DNA of 64,000 nucleotides. Origin: Quillaja saponaria (lineage: Eukaryota; Streptophyta; Magnoliopsida; Fabales; Quillajaceae). How positions within the stretch are numbered: the first letter of the stretch is position 1; each line of letters opens with the position of its first letter. The translations under genes and the position numbers were made by a program. The notes under the pieces were generated by a model, which saw only the letters and a program-made list of their open reading frames with translations, had not been told where the DNA came from and did not search any database. Below are positions 32,932 through 45,401 of this stretch, piece after piece. The DNA is taken from the NCBI GenBank assembly GCA_029379385.1, contig CM055613.1, forward strand, positions 15,828,001-15,892,000, given 5' to 3'.

Positions 32932-35900
32932 CAGAGCTTAAATGGGTATTGATTATAGGTACAGAAAGAGAAGAGAATTGAGCGAGGTAAGCAAGAACAG
33001 GGAGCTGTAATGGGGTCTGTCAACGTGAAATGGGATCTAATTAATCGGCGAAAGTTGACTTTACTTCAGTATATAACCAAGTGATAAGTACAACAAAGGA
33101 CTGAATGGTGGTGAGACAAGGAGATTATCGTTTGGTTTCAGTATTCTCGAAATCACCAAAATCTATGATGTCCGACTCGATTGTTTGAAAGTGATTTGGG
33201 TTTTATCGCTATCAACATCAAGATCCACTCGGGCAAAAAATATTTACAATGAAAATGCAAATTGCATTGAGACGACTTCTGTTGACTTTTGACAATAAGT
33301 AAGCTTATTCGTCGTCTTCAAAATTTATTGACGTGTCTACAAAATTTTATGATTCAAAATTAGTAGTACATGGTTAGTTGTATAACTATGATTTTTGCCC
33401 CTTGAGTTCTAACCATATTTTAAAATTGACCTATATTTTTTACATATTTCTCAATGTTAACCAATCTAAACAGAATTCATAGAACTTGCTAATAATTAAT
33501 GTCACTTTTAAGGTTTGATTTAGATTCTTTAGAGTTTTAAAAAATTTCTTAATGCAAATAAATGGTCATAATTTAGATTTTTTATTATTGTAATAAATGA
33601 GAATTCTAGTTTATACTTATGAGAGTGAAAATTATTACTGTCTACATTTTTACATCAATAAAAAAATTCAAGTATATTTTTTTAATAAAACTGTAAAATA
33701 ATAAATATAATAATAATTTAAGCTAAAAATTCCAGATTTTAATTCCAATATAACTTTCTCTCTAATTTCTCCCTCCTAAAAAAGAGAGAGTCATTTTCTT
33801 CAATTTCTCTACTAGTTGGTTTGGTACTTTTATAATTTTTCTTCAGCTTTCTTTCCTCTCTTCATATCATATCCCTCTTTTCATATATCCGTTTATTTTA
33901 TTTTAAAATACTAAATCATTTCAAGATTTCACTTTCACTCTAATTTTTTTTGTTGAGAAAATTGTTATTTATTGATTCCTCTGCTTTAAGAAATTGTTGG
34001 ATGCTTCGATGTATAATTCAATTTAGAAATTCTAGTAGTGACCTCAGTTCTTATCAACACAAAGATAAGAACTACCTACAATTATTCATAATAAGATAGT
34101 AGTTTATACTAAAATTCAGGTTCTCTTCATCCTCCCCCTCGTTGCAAGAAAAGAAAAATAGAAATAAGAAAAAGAAAAAAATACCACAAGTATAACGTCG
34201 AAGCTTGTCCCAGGTGTTCTGGCAACCTATGTGCCAATATCTAACACTGTCAAGATCAAAGCTTTTGACAGCACACAAAAAGCCGCAAGTTTTATTAAAT
34301 ATGAATATGACTACAACTATTGGGAAGGGATCCAACTAACAAGTAAGAAATGGAAGAAAAAACGTCTCTCTTTTGAGGAGAGAGAAAACAGAAGGAAAAA
34401 AGGTCTCTCTCTTGAGGAGAAAGAAAATAGAGAGAAAGTTGTCTTGAAAATGAAAATTTAAAAGTTTTAACTTTTAACTTAAATATTTTTATGGATTTGT
34501 TTACTTAAGTTATATGTTAAAAGTGTTGTGTGTAAAAATATTTTTTAAATAAAATTATTTTTTTAAAATGTTATTTTGTCATATATAACAAAAAATATTT
34601 GATTTTATTTAAAAAAAAAAAAGATATGAAGTATTATAATTGTTAAAATATTATTTTGACAAATATTATAGTTAAAATTTATCTTAATAAAATAATTAAT
34701 TTATTTGAGCTTCTCATAATTTTTATTTGTACAAGTTTCTTATTATAGTTTCAGTTATTAGTATTGTAAAAACTCAAAAATATTTTTTCATAAAATTTAA
34801 GAGATAAAATCTCTATTACCAAACAGTTGTGTGAAAAAACTTAAATTCAAAAACTATTTTAAAACTAAATCAAATAAAGACATAAATATCTTTTATTTTA
34901 AAGTTTTAATAAAAGTACACATTTAGGTTTTTTTGTCTCTGTAAAAGTGTAGATATTAATAACCTCCATTTATTTGGTTGTATATTAAGATTTAGAACTC
35001 TAAAAATATCAAAATCCATGGCATTCACCTATTATAATTGTATTTGATGTCATTATTACTTAAATACAACAGTAAACATTAAGAACTTGCAACATTGTAT
35101 ATTTGCATCTCATCGAATGCATAGTTTTTGTTTATTTATTTGTTTATGGCTTTACGTCTGCATTGTTTAGTCCAAATAAACTATTGTTTTACACAAAACG
35201 TCACGGAAAAAAAAACACAATGTAGATGAAAGAAAAAGACAAATTGAAGAGACACATTTATAAATTTACTCAAAAAATGCCTCATGATAATTTCTATTAT
35301 AACCTCAAAAATAACTTAACTTGTATGTTATTAAAAAAAATAGTTTAATTAGTTTAAGAGAATGTATTGAGTTACAAGATGAAAAAGCCAAAACTTTTCA
35401 GGATAGAGAAAAAAAAACAAAAAAAAAGAAAGAAAGAAAGAGTTCTTTTGAAAAGGTAGGTGTCCAGATTTTTTGTGTATTATTGATAATATATGTCAAT
35501 GAATTATTTTTAATATTTATGATTTTAATTGTAATATTATTGAATAATGGTATATTGATTAATAAATGAATTTATATTATTTTTTGAAAAAGAAAAAAAA
35601 TTAATTTGTGTTGTGGTTAAATTACATTGTTATATCAATTCTATAAAATAAAAAAATTATTATTTATTTTATTAAAATTAATATTTGGGATATTTATATC
35701 AGCCCAATAAAAATCAATTCAGTTCTTAAAGACTCAACGACTCACCTACAATTATTTATATTTTGTCCAATGGAAGTATTCTAAGCATTAATAGCATATA
35801 AGATATTTCCAACAACCTTAATCTACCAAGAGAAGAAATAAATACAAATTATTACGGTCCCTCCAACTGCCAATTACTGTGTAGAATGTGAGGACGAACT

Positions 35901-36213
35901 GTTACCTCTGTTAGGGCCAGGGGTGTGCAACTGGAGAAAAAAACTTAAATGAAATAGCTGCACCACGTGAATCTTGCATTGAACCAATAAAATAAAGCCA
36001 CGTTATATGGAAAAAAACACCTCAGAAATCTAGTCATCTACTTAACTCAACCTAAAATAATTTAACTCAATCCATAAAGACCCAATTTTGATTGGGGAAA
36101 CAAATACACTAGAGTCTTTGATCTTAATTCAGCTAGAAATTCACAGGAAACCTACTTATTCTCTTTCTTTTTATTTTATTTTTTGCTAAAACCTACTTAT
36201 TCTCTTTTCCTGC
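32932..36213. other. 5' region of the AAE15-like gene and AT-rich spacer
   Basis: About 3.3 kb upstream of the start codon, so promoter and 5' UTR must lie in its left part; no TATA box could be assigned with confidence. The rest is very AT-rich with polyA/T tracts. A short Cys-containing minus-strand frame at 34072-34335 has no recognisable relative. Confidence 0.4.
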
Positions 36214-36309
36214 AACATTTTCGGACTTTTGGACAAAAGGGTCCAAGTCCCAAAAAATTTGGCCAAAATGGTAAATTTTTTACCATAATAGCCAAAAGAA
36301 GGTAGATGT

Positions 36310-36495
36310 TGAAACCGTGTTTTGAAAACACGGTTTCAAGGTCCGACCTGGCGTGCCAGGTCGGACCATCGCACAGGTCACGCACTCGCGCGTGACGCGC
36401 GAGTGCAAAAGCCGGTTTCATCCCAAAATTTGTCCCCCACTACGGCCACGCGGGGGACAAATTTTGCAGGCTACCCTGCAGCACTGCAGGGTAGC
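36310..36495. repeat. Row of palindromes, left TIR of the MULE
   Basis: Consecutive near-perfect palindromes: 36310-36338 (29 nt, arm TGAAACCGTGTTTT), 36340-36367 (28 nt, arm GGTCCGACCTGGC), 36382-36406 (25 nt, arm GCACTCGCGCGT), about 36425-36464 (arm AAAATTTGTCCCCC) and 36470-36495 (arm GCTACCCTGCA). Each can form its own hairpin; the first three recur in the right TIR. Confidence 0.92.
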
Positions 36496-37421
36496 TTGCA
36501 TACCTATTTCCCAGCCTCCCTTCCCCCCCTCCCGCACACCCCTATCGTGTAATTTCTCTCCCTCTCCTATTAATATATTAATTAATAAATTAGCTTATTT
36601 TATTTTACATAATAATTATATTAAAACATACAAACCTTCAAATATTTTTTATCATGACCTTTGTAAAAGTTTAATGAGTTTTTAAATTTTTATTGTAAAT
36701 ATTCGGCAAATTTTTAATTTTAATGTTTTATTATATGATATTTTTGAAATTTAAAATATATATTAATTTTTTAATTTATATGAAAATATTTTATAAATTT
36801 AAGATATATGATAATTTTAAAATTTTAGAATTTAAGATTTTATCATACATTTTAATTTATCATAAATATTTTAAAATTCATGATATCTTTTAAATATAAA
36901 GTATATGTTAATTTATATATTTATAGTTTAAAATGTTCCATGAAATTTTAAAGTGTATAATAATTATATGAAATTAAAAATATATGAAAAATTTTAAATT
37001 TATAGTGTATGACAGTTTTTAAATTTATAAATTTTGTATTTTTACAATTTAAGATTTTTGTTAATTTTTTAATTCTATAATGTATGATAAATTTTTTTAC
37101 TAAAGTTTATGATATTTTAAAATGTTAAAATTCATGATATTGTAAATTATTAAGTTTTACTAAATTTTTTTAATTTAAAGTATATAAATTTTAAACTTAT
37201 TTGAAATGATTTAGAAAGAATAAAAAACATTAAATTATTTTAAAAATTAATGGAACACACTTATATTAACTCATTCTAATTATTACATGCTTTATTATAA
37301 AATTTAATTTACAAGTATAACTAAATTAAAACATAAACCAGGAAGACTTTTCCTATTACAAGTAACAAACACAAAAATTAAAAATTAAAAAACTTATATA
37401 AGGATTTCGAGAAATACTGAT

Positions 37422-38105
37422 CTACAAAAAATGACCTCCTGTACCACATGGGCGTGGTCTTCTCCTCCTTGCCGGGTTTCGCCTAGCTGGTACATCAGCC
37501 CTGTCACCAAGATCGTCTGAGGGAGGTATGTCATCAACACCGCTAAATCCTTCCTCAGCTTGCACACCTGAACCCATACCCGGGTCATATGATGCAGGTG
37601 TATTACCATACTGAAAGTATGGCACCTGCGGTATGGGAGAGTTAAAAACCTCGCTTGATTGCAGTGCAAAGTCCGGCATAAGCTGATGATACATAGATGA
37701 ACTACTGGCCATATAAGGAGGTGGAGGAGGTGGAGACATATGTGCCGGAGATGGAATATACACATCTGATGGTCGGACATCAGCATCAACACGTCCATAA
37801 GAAACCGACGGTCCAGGGACATCAGTTCTACTGCGTCTGCGACGTTGTGATGACAATGATGATGATGACGTCGAATGAGTAGAATGGGAAGGAGCTGGAT
37901 CAGCATGGATAAGACCAACTCGTGTAAGATATCTCCTACTGATACGTCGAATGGGTACACGAATGCACTTAACGGGACCTGAATCGTATTCAAGCCCGTT
38001 CGAACCAGTACGCAGCTCACCATTAATGTAACACATAATTCCAATTTCTTCCATTATCAAACTTGCACCTTCAAAAATCTTTAAAATATTATAAAATTTC
38101 CTCAT
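37422..38105 (-). pseudogene. MULE-encoded protein, apparently an internally deleted transposase-related ORF
   Basis: 227 codons. Residues about 25-65 (MCYINGELRTGSNGLEYDSG, then KCIRVPIRRISRRYL) resemble the N-terminus of the MULE protein at 40758, which starts MCYINSDMRSESNGVEY. The rest is Ser/Pro-rich (SPAHMSPPPPPPYMASSSS) and ends RRNPARRRRPRPCGTGG, a tail I associate with plant mobile-domain or phosphatase-7-like MULE proteins. No DDE catalytic core is present. Probably a fusion of the two ends after deletion of the middle; translation is unproven. Confidence 0.55.
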
Positions 38106-39469
38106 TATATTGTTAATGAATTCACAGTATTTTCATAGATTAACTATAGACAACTACTAATAGTAAATGATTCAAATTATAATACTCATATTATAATTTA
38201 CTATTATAATACACAAATTATAAAATAAAATTACTATTTCTTACAAAATAATAAAATCACTTTTTATCATAGGTGTATTACTTACCATAATTATAACATA
38301 AATATATTACTTAACATAATTAATTATATTCAAATATATTTATAAAAAATCTCATTACATATTAAAACATAAATATAATATCTATAAATATCAAATCATA
38401 CAAATAGTCAAATTATATATTTATCATAAATATATTACTATAAATTTCCCCAAAAAAAATTTATTTATAAATTAGTCACAAATTTTTAAATAAAATTACG
38501 AATACTAACACAATAATAAAATCACATTTTATCATAGGTATATTACTTACCAAAATTATTATGAATTAAATAATTTATATTTTCGTTTAAAATATATTAA
38601 TTAATTTAAAACTATCAAAATTACTAACTAATTTAAAATTATCAAAATTACTAATAAATATATTAATTACATTAAAACATGCAAATACAAAAATTATTAT
38701 TTATTTCAAAACTCATTAAATTATTATTTTAAGGCAAACAAAATTACTAATTAATTTAAAACGTCACAAAATTACTAATTTAATTAAGTGTCACATAATT
38801 ACTATTTTAAACTTATAAATATTATTTATTAATATGTGAATTAAAAAGTTAATAATTTATCATGTCATAAATATACTAATTATTACAATTATCATAATAA
38901 TTACAATTACAACAAATTTTTAATTATAACAAATAATAAAAATTAATATTTCAACAATTATAATATAAAACTACTGTAAATATAGATACATGCATATAAT
39001 AATAATAAATATAACTTTCTATAAAATAAATATAGCTTTATGACTTACCAGGTAAGAAGCAAATGAGCAAAAAGTACCAATACCGGCAACGTGATTTCAA
39101 AAATAATCCTAAACAAAACATAAATAAATTTAGAATAACAAAACATATATATCGTGTTACATTAAATAATTTGTATAATTTATATTTATATTTTATTTTT
39201 AAAATTTTTAATAATATACGTAATTTAAATAATTAATAAGTAAATATCACTAATTTATATAAATAATATAAATTAAATAGTATACATAATAAATTTTTTA
39301 ATAAGAAAATAATTTAATTTAATTAATAAAAATAAATTTTTAAAATTAAAATTTGAATAACTTACCTTGTAAATCGAAAGAAAGAAGATGAAGGTGGTGA
39401 AATGAAGTTCTCTGCTTATGTATTTGCCTCTATATTTATAGAGGAGAGGAGACTGACTATAATTTTGTT

Positions 39470-39595
39470 GGGGGGGGGGGGGGGGTCGCCCACGGGCTAT
39501 TTGGGGGGGGGGGGGGGGGGGGCGCCCCTCCATGCGCGACGCGGGGGGGGGGGGGGGGGGGGTCGCCCCTGCATGCGCGACGCGAGGGGGGGGGG
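39470..39595 (+). repeat. Array of four long G-tracts (16, 20, 20, 10 G) in the MULE
   Basis: G-runs at 39470-39485, 39503-39522, 39543-39562 and 39586-39595. The middle two head a roughly 40-bp tandem unit whose other half is CGCCCCT(C/G)CATGCGCGACGC. The plus strand has obvious G-quadruplex potential. Run lengths may be affected by sequencing of homopolymers. Confidence 0.85.
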
Positions 39596-39620
39596 TAAGG
39601 GTAGCCTGCAAAGTAGGGCG

Positions 39621-39809
39621 TCTGAAACCGGCTTTTCAAAAGCCGGTTTCAGACTTTTTTTTGCCCCCCACGGGGCCGACCAGCGGGCCCCGCGGGGGAC
39701 AAACACTGGTCTGCACTCGCGCGTGACGCGCGAGTGCGTGACCTGTGCGATGGTCCGACCTGGCACGCCAGGTCGGACCCTGAAACCGTGTTTTCAAAAC
39801 ACGGTTTCA
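39621..39809. repeat. Row of palindromes, right TIR of the MULE
   Basis: 39621-39653 (33 nt, arm TCTGAAACCGGCTTTT), an imperfect GC hairpin about 39664-39700, 39713-39737 (25 nt), 39752-39779 (28 nt, arm GGTCCGACCTGGC) and 39781-39809 (29 nt, arm TGAAACCGTGTTTT). Same order as the left TIR, mirrored. Confidence 0.92.
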
Positions 39810-40739
39810 ACATCTACCCTCTTTTGGCTATTATGGTAAAAAATTTACTATTTTAGCCAAATTTTTTGGGACTTGGACCCTTTTGTCCAAAAACCCCAAC
39901 ATTTTCCCTCTTTTCCCATGTGACCTGCAAGCCTTCTGTCTTTTCCCATCAATGCCTGCAACCCTCTCCTTCCCACCTCCACTTCTATTTAGCCTCTTCT
40001 TCCCTCCTTTTGGTTTGGTATGACCGCGAGGCAAGTACCATAGTTAAAGAAGACAAAAATTATTATGTCTTAAAAATATTGTCTATTGATATAACTCAAA
40101 AAATATGATTTGAGATCTTGATTAAAAAAATTATTTTATATATAAATTCTCAAAAAAATATTTATGTGATTTATTAAAAATAAATAAATTAAATAGTTTT
40201 AAATTAATCGTTTTAATTTTTAATTAAAATATTAATTAATTCATTTAGTAATTTTAATTTAATTTATTTTAAAGTAAATTTTAATTATTTTTTGTTTTTT
40301 AATTTATGCTGGTTTAATTTAATTATCTAATAATTTTTACACAAATAATCTTAATTGAAAAACTAAAATTGGAATTACAAAAAAAAAAAGCAAAAACAAA
40401 TACTAATACTAAATTAAAAAACAAATAGTAAATTAAAAATATAATAACAAAAACAAAAACAAATACTAAATTGAAATGATTGCTACCGACACAGTCCAAA
40501 ATTTTGAAAATGAGAAGGGGACAAGCTGGGATTATTAAAATTAATGAGGCTATTTTTATAGTTTGGGGGTCAAGGTATGGTAGGAATCAAAGAATTTGGA
40601 TGAGGGTAAAATGGGGAGAGAGAAAAATATAGGTATATATTTTTATTATTGTGACAATAATTACTATATTCAATGTTTTTGCAATAAATTAGGTAGTAAT
40701 TTTTTATTAATTTGAGATTTTAAAGGAACAAAACATATC

Positions 40740-41870
40740 ACAGAAGACATAACGATTATGTGTTACATAAATAGTGACATGAGAAGCGAGTCAAATGGGG
40801 TTGAATATAGTTTACCTCCCCGTAAATGTATTCGAATGTTGATAGGTATCAATTATATCCGATTTCATGCTCGTTTGTGTAAAGCCCTAAATGTTAACCA
40901 GAGAACCAAGTACTTCAGCATCATAAGTCGATTTATGAATGCGTCTAATAATTCAACGTGGTACAATTCAATTAAAGTAGATGATAATGATGATTTAGAG
41001 GCCATATTCAGGACATGCTAATAAGCAAGGTCTTGGATTTTGCTTGGAGAAAAATACAGTTTAGGGTGTGTCAAGACCTCTAGATCTTGGTCATGGTGAA
41101 TCCTCGTTAGTTTCCAATGCTTATGAGTCGGAAGACAGAGTTACAGAGACTCAGTCAAATATGGTTGGTAGTTTGCATCATGTATTGTATCAAGGCGATT
41201 TAACACTATCTCCAATTATACAAGAGACATTGTTATCTTATCAGCCTTCGTCTCCAATGTTAAACTCAGAACCTACCCTGTTTTGATGATCCTCATGTCA
41301 TTGGTCTTGAACAAGATGATAGTGAAGATGATGACCCAGATTGTGATGCCCATGTTGATGATTTTATCGAAGAGGAAGAAGGTGATTTAATGAGATTAAT
41401 ATGTCCCAAACTTCTTCTTAAATCATATTAGCATTGAAAAGGCATTCGTAGCAGACACTTTCAATATGATGTCTCAGTCATGAGAGTTGTATTATAATTT
41501 TCATAATGGAAATTATTAAATACGAAAGTAGAATTGAAAACATTGTGAAGTATTGGCACATAAAGAACCAAGTCAAAAAAAGAGATTTGGGATATTGACG
41601 GTAAAATAAAAAATGAGGGCTACAAGTGAAGGTTACGAGCCCATCTCAGTAAAAAAAAAAAATGACAAATTTCAGATAAGTAAGATGTATGCTCCTCATA
41701 CATGTGTTTATACCAGTGTGTCAATGAATCATTATAATCTCGATAAGAGTATAATTGTTAAGTTCATAAAAAATACAATCATGAAAAAACCTGATATGCT
41801 TAGAAAGGTATTGCTCAGAAACACAAAAGATCATTTCCATTATGAAATCAACATAGAACTTCGATGAAAT
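40740..41870 (+). pseudogene. Decayed MuDR-type transposase, N-terminal part
   Basis: 40758-41020 encodes MCYINSDMRSESNGVEYSL, KCIRMLIGINYIRF and DDNDDLEAIFRTC, the N-terminal domain of plant MuDR-type transposases. An acidic linker follows (EQDDSEDDDPDCDAHVDDF, EEEEGDL, around 41330). Positions 41613-41867 carry the Mutator DNA-binding segment (FQISKMYAPHTCVYTSVSMN, then the H-rich HYNLDKSIIVKFI). Stops at 41019-41025 and several shifts break it, and the DDE core is missing. TIRs were not found. Confidence 0.7.
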
Positions 41871-41879
41871 TAAATCTTT

Positions 41880-42717
41880 AAAAGAATATTAGAAAACATG
41901 TAATAATTTAAGCATTAAAAGTATCATTTTGCATTTAAAATTCTAATCTTAATTATAGGAAATTTGACTACGAGACGTCTCACATGTTACATATATAGAA
42001 AATGTTCATGTGTCATCAATTTATTACTCAAGTAAAGTTCATGGGGATTATTATAAATTGTTAAAAGTGCACTAGTTATTTTACCAAAAAAAAAAGTAAT
42101 TCACTAATTAAATCCATATATGGAACTAGTCTTATGTTCAGTTGGAAAAGGGAAAAAGAAATGCTCACCTTTAAAATAATAAGTGCAGGTTTCAGTAAAA
42201 AAAATTAAAAAAAAGAAAAAAAATGGAGAAAATAAGTGCAAGTCATGGGTGGGAGGGAAAATGTTGTAGGAAAATAGAGTAAGTGCAGGTTATAGCAAAA
42301 AAGGAGAAAAAAAAAAGGAAAAAAAAGAAAGAAAGAGAGAGAATAAGCTCAAGACACGAAAGTGCAAACTGCCAACTGGGCTCTATGTGTGTTAACTAGG
42401 CTTGACTTCGTAAGTTGAACTCACGTTGTATTGTTTTGGCTCATTCATCAAATTTCTTTCAAAATTTGTCCATTTTAAATTTTTGATTCAATTTTTGGTC
42501 TATTTATGGTGTTTTTCTATCTTTTTCATATCACGTGGTTTTTTTTTTTTAATTGGCTCAATTCAAGATCCACATGGTGCAGTCACTTCATGTAAGTTTT
42601 TCCCATGAAATTCGGGTAATTGGGCCCGGTGGAACTAAATGTCACATACTCGACCAAATCAGGTGGACTAAAGTTTCAACCAATTTTAAAAATCAAGTGG
42701 TCGGGTGAGAGAAAATC
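41880..42717. other. AT-rich spacer with A/G tracts
   Basis: Several purine-rich low-complexity stretches (42195-42350). No gene or repeat family recognised. Confidence 0.5.
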
Positions 42718-42907
42718 TCATCCAGTATAAAATTAAACCATATCAATTGGGTTAAAATTTTATAGTTGATTATTTTTAACCTAAAGCTCAAAATATTAGT
42801 AAAAAAAATTACTCATCCAGTATAAAATTAGAGCATATCGATTGGGTTAAAATTTTATAATTGATTATTTTTAACTGAAGGCTCAAAATATTAGTAAAAA
42901 AAATTAC
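42718..42907. repeat. 95-bp tandem duplication
   Basis: Two head-to-tail copies: TCCAGTATAAAATTA at 42721 and 42816, each ending CTCAAAATATTAGTAAAAAA. A handful of substitutions. Confidence 0.92.
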
Positions 42908-43011
42908 TAACTTATAAAAATTCTAACTAAATAAATATAGATTAAAAGTTTATAACATTACAGAGGATAATTGAAACTAAAGTAATTATGCATATTTAAC
43001 AATAAGTTAAA

Positions 43012-43372
43012 AGTTTAGATGTTTATGCTATTAAACTTTTAAAATCGGGTTTTGGGGACAAAAGTGTCAAATACTTATTCTATAATAAGACGGGAGCATT
43101 GACATGTCCGTGGGGGAGAATAATCCTTGTAGGAACAAATTGTTCCTTAATTAGGTCAATGGGGTTCAGTTTATGTAAGTTCACTATTAAAGTTTGAAAA
43201 TTGGGTTGGGGGCAAAATTGTCAAATACTCATCCATTTAACGAGTTAGGAGTACTGACACATCTATAGTGGTGAATAAGATTTTTAAGAGCAAATTGTTT
43301 CTCATTTGTGTCAATAGGATTCATTTTGTGCAAGTTTAGATGTTTCGGCTATTAAACTTTGAAAATCAAATG
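43012..43372. repeat. Degenerate tandem repeat, period about 160 bp, 2.2 copies
   Basis: Units share TTAAACTTT(T)(G)AAAAT, GGGG(A/C)AAAA(G/T)TGTCAAATACT and TC(A)AT(A/G)GG(G/A)TTCA(G/T)TTT. They begin near 43012, 43175 and 43335. The third copy runs directly into the 43376 direct repeat. Confidence 0.7.
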
Positions 43373-43375
43373 TCG

Positions 43376-43937
43376 TGGGGCACACTCACACGACCAAGCC
43401 ATGTTAATTATATTAGAGGAATCAATCACTCCAAGCAAGATTACTTGCAAACAATTATAATTGTCAAATCAAAAAGCTTCATTCTTTCATTAGACATAGG
43501 GGTATTTATAGGAACATCAATAAGATTCATAATTAATTTAGACTCCTAAGCACACCACAAACTATTAGGAATTTACTTACTTTTCAAGACACAACTTACA
43601 AAGCATGACCTATACTTTGAACCAAATACTTATTAATGAATCTAAATAGACTTAAAGATAAAATGAAAAGACACTAAACATTCTTAATTATTTGACTCCC
43701 CCTATGCAATACATCATTGCTCAATCATGACCAATTAGAATTACTTATTTTCTAGCATTACTAAAAATTCCTTCCAATGTTGCAAGTCCACTCTCAAGTC
43801 CTTTAGTTATGTCGTCTACATAGGTTATTTTCCCTTGTCTAATGTCAGGCAACACCGTGTCTAAAAACTTTGGATACAAGTGATAGTAATCATATACTGT
43901 AAATCATTCAATTTCGATTGGTTTATATATGAGAGTA
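43376..43937 (-). repeat. Direct repeat, left copy (candidate truncated LTR)
   Basis: About 560 bp nearly identical to 47885-48434, from TGGGGCACACTCAC to GATTGGTTTATATATGA. The right-hand copy is linked to a PBS-like site, so this is probably the other LTR of an element in minus orientation. The sequence between the copies is a mixture of other relics. Confidence 0.65.
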
Positions 43938-44049
43938 ATAAGTTCTTCACACCTTCTTAATGATCAGGATCAACATTGTACTGTGAGATCATTACGGCCA
44001 CAACTATTTGACCATGGACTCTCATGTTGACAAGTGCTGCCTTTTTCCC

Positions 44050-45135
44050 CCCAATTTGGTTGGAAGAAGGTTTGGAGTTGGAACGGCCTACATTGTATTA
44101 AGCAATTCATGTAGATGGCTATACATGAGGGTCTATTGACTAATGATGCTTATGTGCGAAGAATCCTAGTATTGATAATAGATGTCCAACTTGTTCTATT
44201 GATGTTGAGATAACTTGCCATGCGTCAAGGACTGTTATCAAGCTTGTCAAATTTGGGATGGGATAATGACTAACAGGATTGATCAACAATTTTATTCCTC
44301 TGAGTTCAAGGTCTGGGTGATGGATAATCTTGTGAGCAATGCTGCAGAGTGCAATGATAAGTGGCAATTGACATTTGGTATTACTTGTTGGCTGATTTGG
44401 AGATGGAGGAACTCAAGTGTGATTGAAGAGGAGTTTCAGTGGCCTAACAATCCAGCAGATTATGTTCATAAGTGGATTAAGGAGGTTGAAAATTCTGAGA
44501 AGACTAATGCTCTTTTGAAACCCACATGGCAGACTGAGTATGTTTAGGTGAGGTGGAAGCTTCCTCTTGATAACTGGGTCAAGTTAAACATTGATGGGGA
44601 CTCTCGGGGTAACCCAGGACCTGTGAATACTACTGCTGTGATTCGTAATAATTTTGGTAGTTGGGAATATGGGTTTGGTAAAAATCAAGGTTGGTGCAGT
44701 TCCGTTAGAGCCGAGTTATGGGCTTTGAGGCTAGGTCTCCTAGCTTCTTAGAATAGAGGTTTTTGGAAGTTACTTGTCGAAGTAGACTCTTAGTTGGTAG
44801 TCAACTTGGTCATTAAGGATGACCATCTGTCAATACCCATAAACCCTTAATCAGTGATATCCGTAGGTTACTTCTAATGGATTGGGAAGTGCATATTAGT
44901 CATACTTATTGAGAAGGAAACATAGTGGCAATTTTTTTGGCCAACATGGCTCCGGATACGCTAAATTTTGATATGAATTGGACTCAAGTTTCTCCTTCAG
45001 AAAGACTTCTTTATGCAACTTATAACGCTGGAGTGGCATGACAACATAGAATAGCTATCTCTTCTAGCTAGTTTTCTCTTGTGCTTTGTTTCTTTCCTTT
45101 TAAATCCAAAAAAATAAAAAAAGAACAAAAAAGTT
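44050..45135 (+). pseudogene. L1-type LINE 3' part (zinc-binding region and RNase H), decayed
   Basis: Reads WKKVWSWNGLHCIKQFMWMA and GLLTNDAYVRR, then a shifted CPTCSIDVEITCH, the zf-RVT region. An RNase H domain follows: WVKLNIDGDSRGNPGP, VRAELWALRLGLLAS and VEVDS. There are stops at 44545, 44749 and beyond. The 3' end is an A-rich tail (about 45108-45135). The catalytic Asp-Glu-Asp residues of RNase H can still be seen. Confidence 0.8.
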
Positions 45136-45401
45136 AAAATATATAATATAAACTAAGTTAATAACCAATTAATTAAAGCCTTATCAAACCCAAACTTGTT
45201 CTTCAAAAGTTCAACCTTTTAGATATTATAATAATAATTAATTTACAACAAAAAGAAAACAATATTGGTTAGCTAATCAAAACTAGCTATAAAGAGTGAT
45301 TATATATAGAAAATAATGATCAATATTAATGGTGAAAAATTTATTACTATATAGAACGAGCAGGCATTAAATATACATGTATATAGAAAGAGAGAGCTTA
45401 A

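Larger units (their letters stand above)
36223..39897. mobile_element. Mutator-like element (MULE), 3.7 kb, perfect 9-bp target duplication
   Basis: Terminal inverted repeats 36223-36406 and 39713-39897 (about 185 bp, near identical) are bounded by AACATTTTC at 36214-36222 and 39898-39906. A 9-bp duplication and long TIRs are the Mutator hallmark. The tips read GGACTTTTGGAC and, reversed, GGGGTTTTTGGAC. The inside is extremely AT-rich apart from the GC-rich TIR-proximal palindromes, a G-tract array and one deleted-looking ORF (37422-38105, minus). No full transposase, so it is probably non-autonomous. Confidence 0.9.

Noticed and set aside
34072..34335. Minus-strand frame with WHIGCQNTWDKLRRYTCG
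   Set aside because: Looks slightly protein-like but is short, ends in a poly-Phe low-complexity stretch and matches no family I know.
36322..36685. Two overlapping plus-strand ORFs in the left MULE TIR
   Set aside because: They only trace the GC-rich palindromes, overlap in different frames and have no recognisable protein content.
39402..39839. Gly/Pro-rich ORFs on both strands over the G-tract array
   Set aside because: Long G runs read as poly-Gly or poly-Pro in every frame. Composition artefact, not genes.
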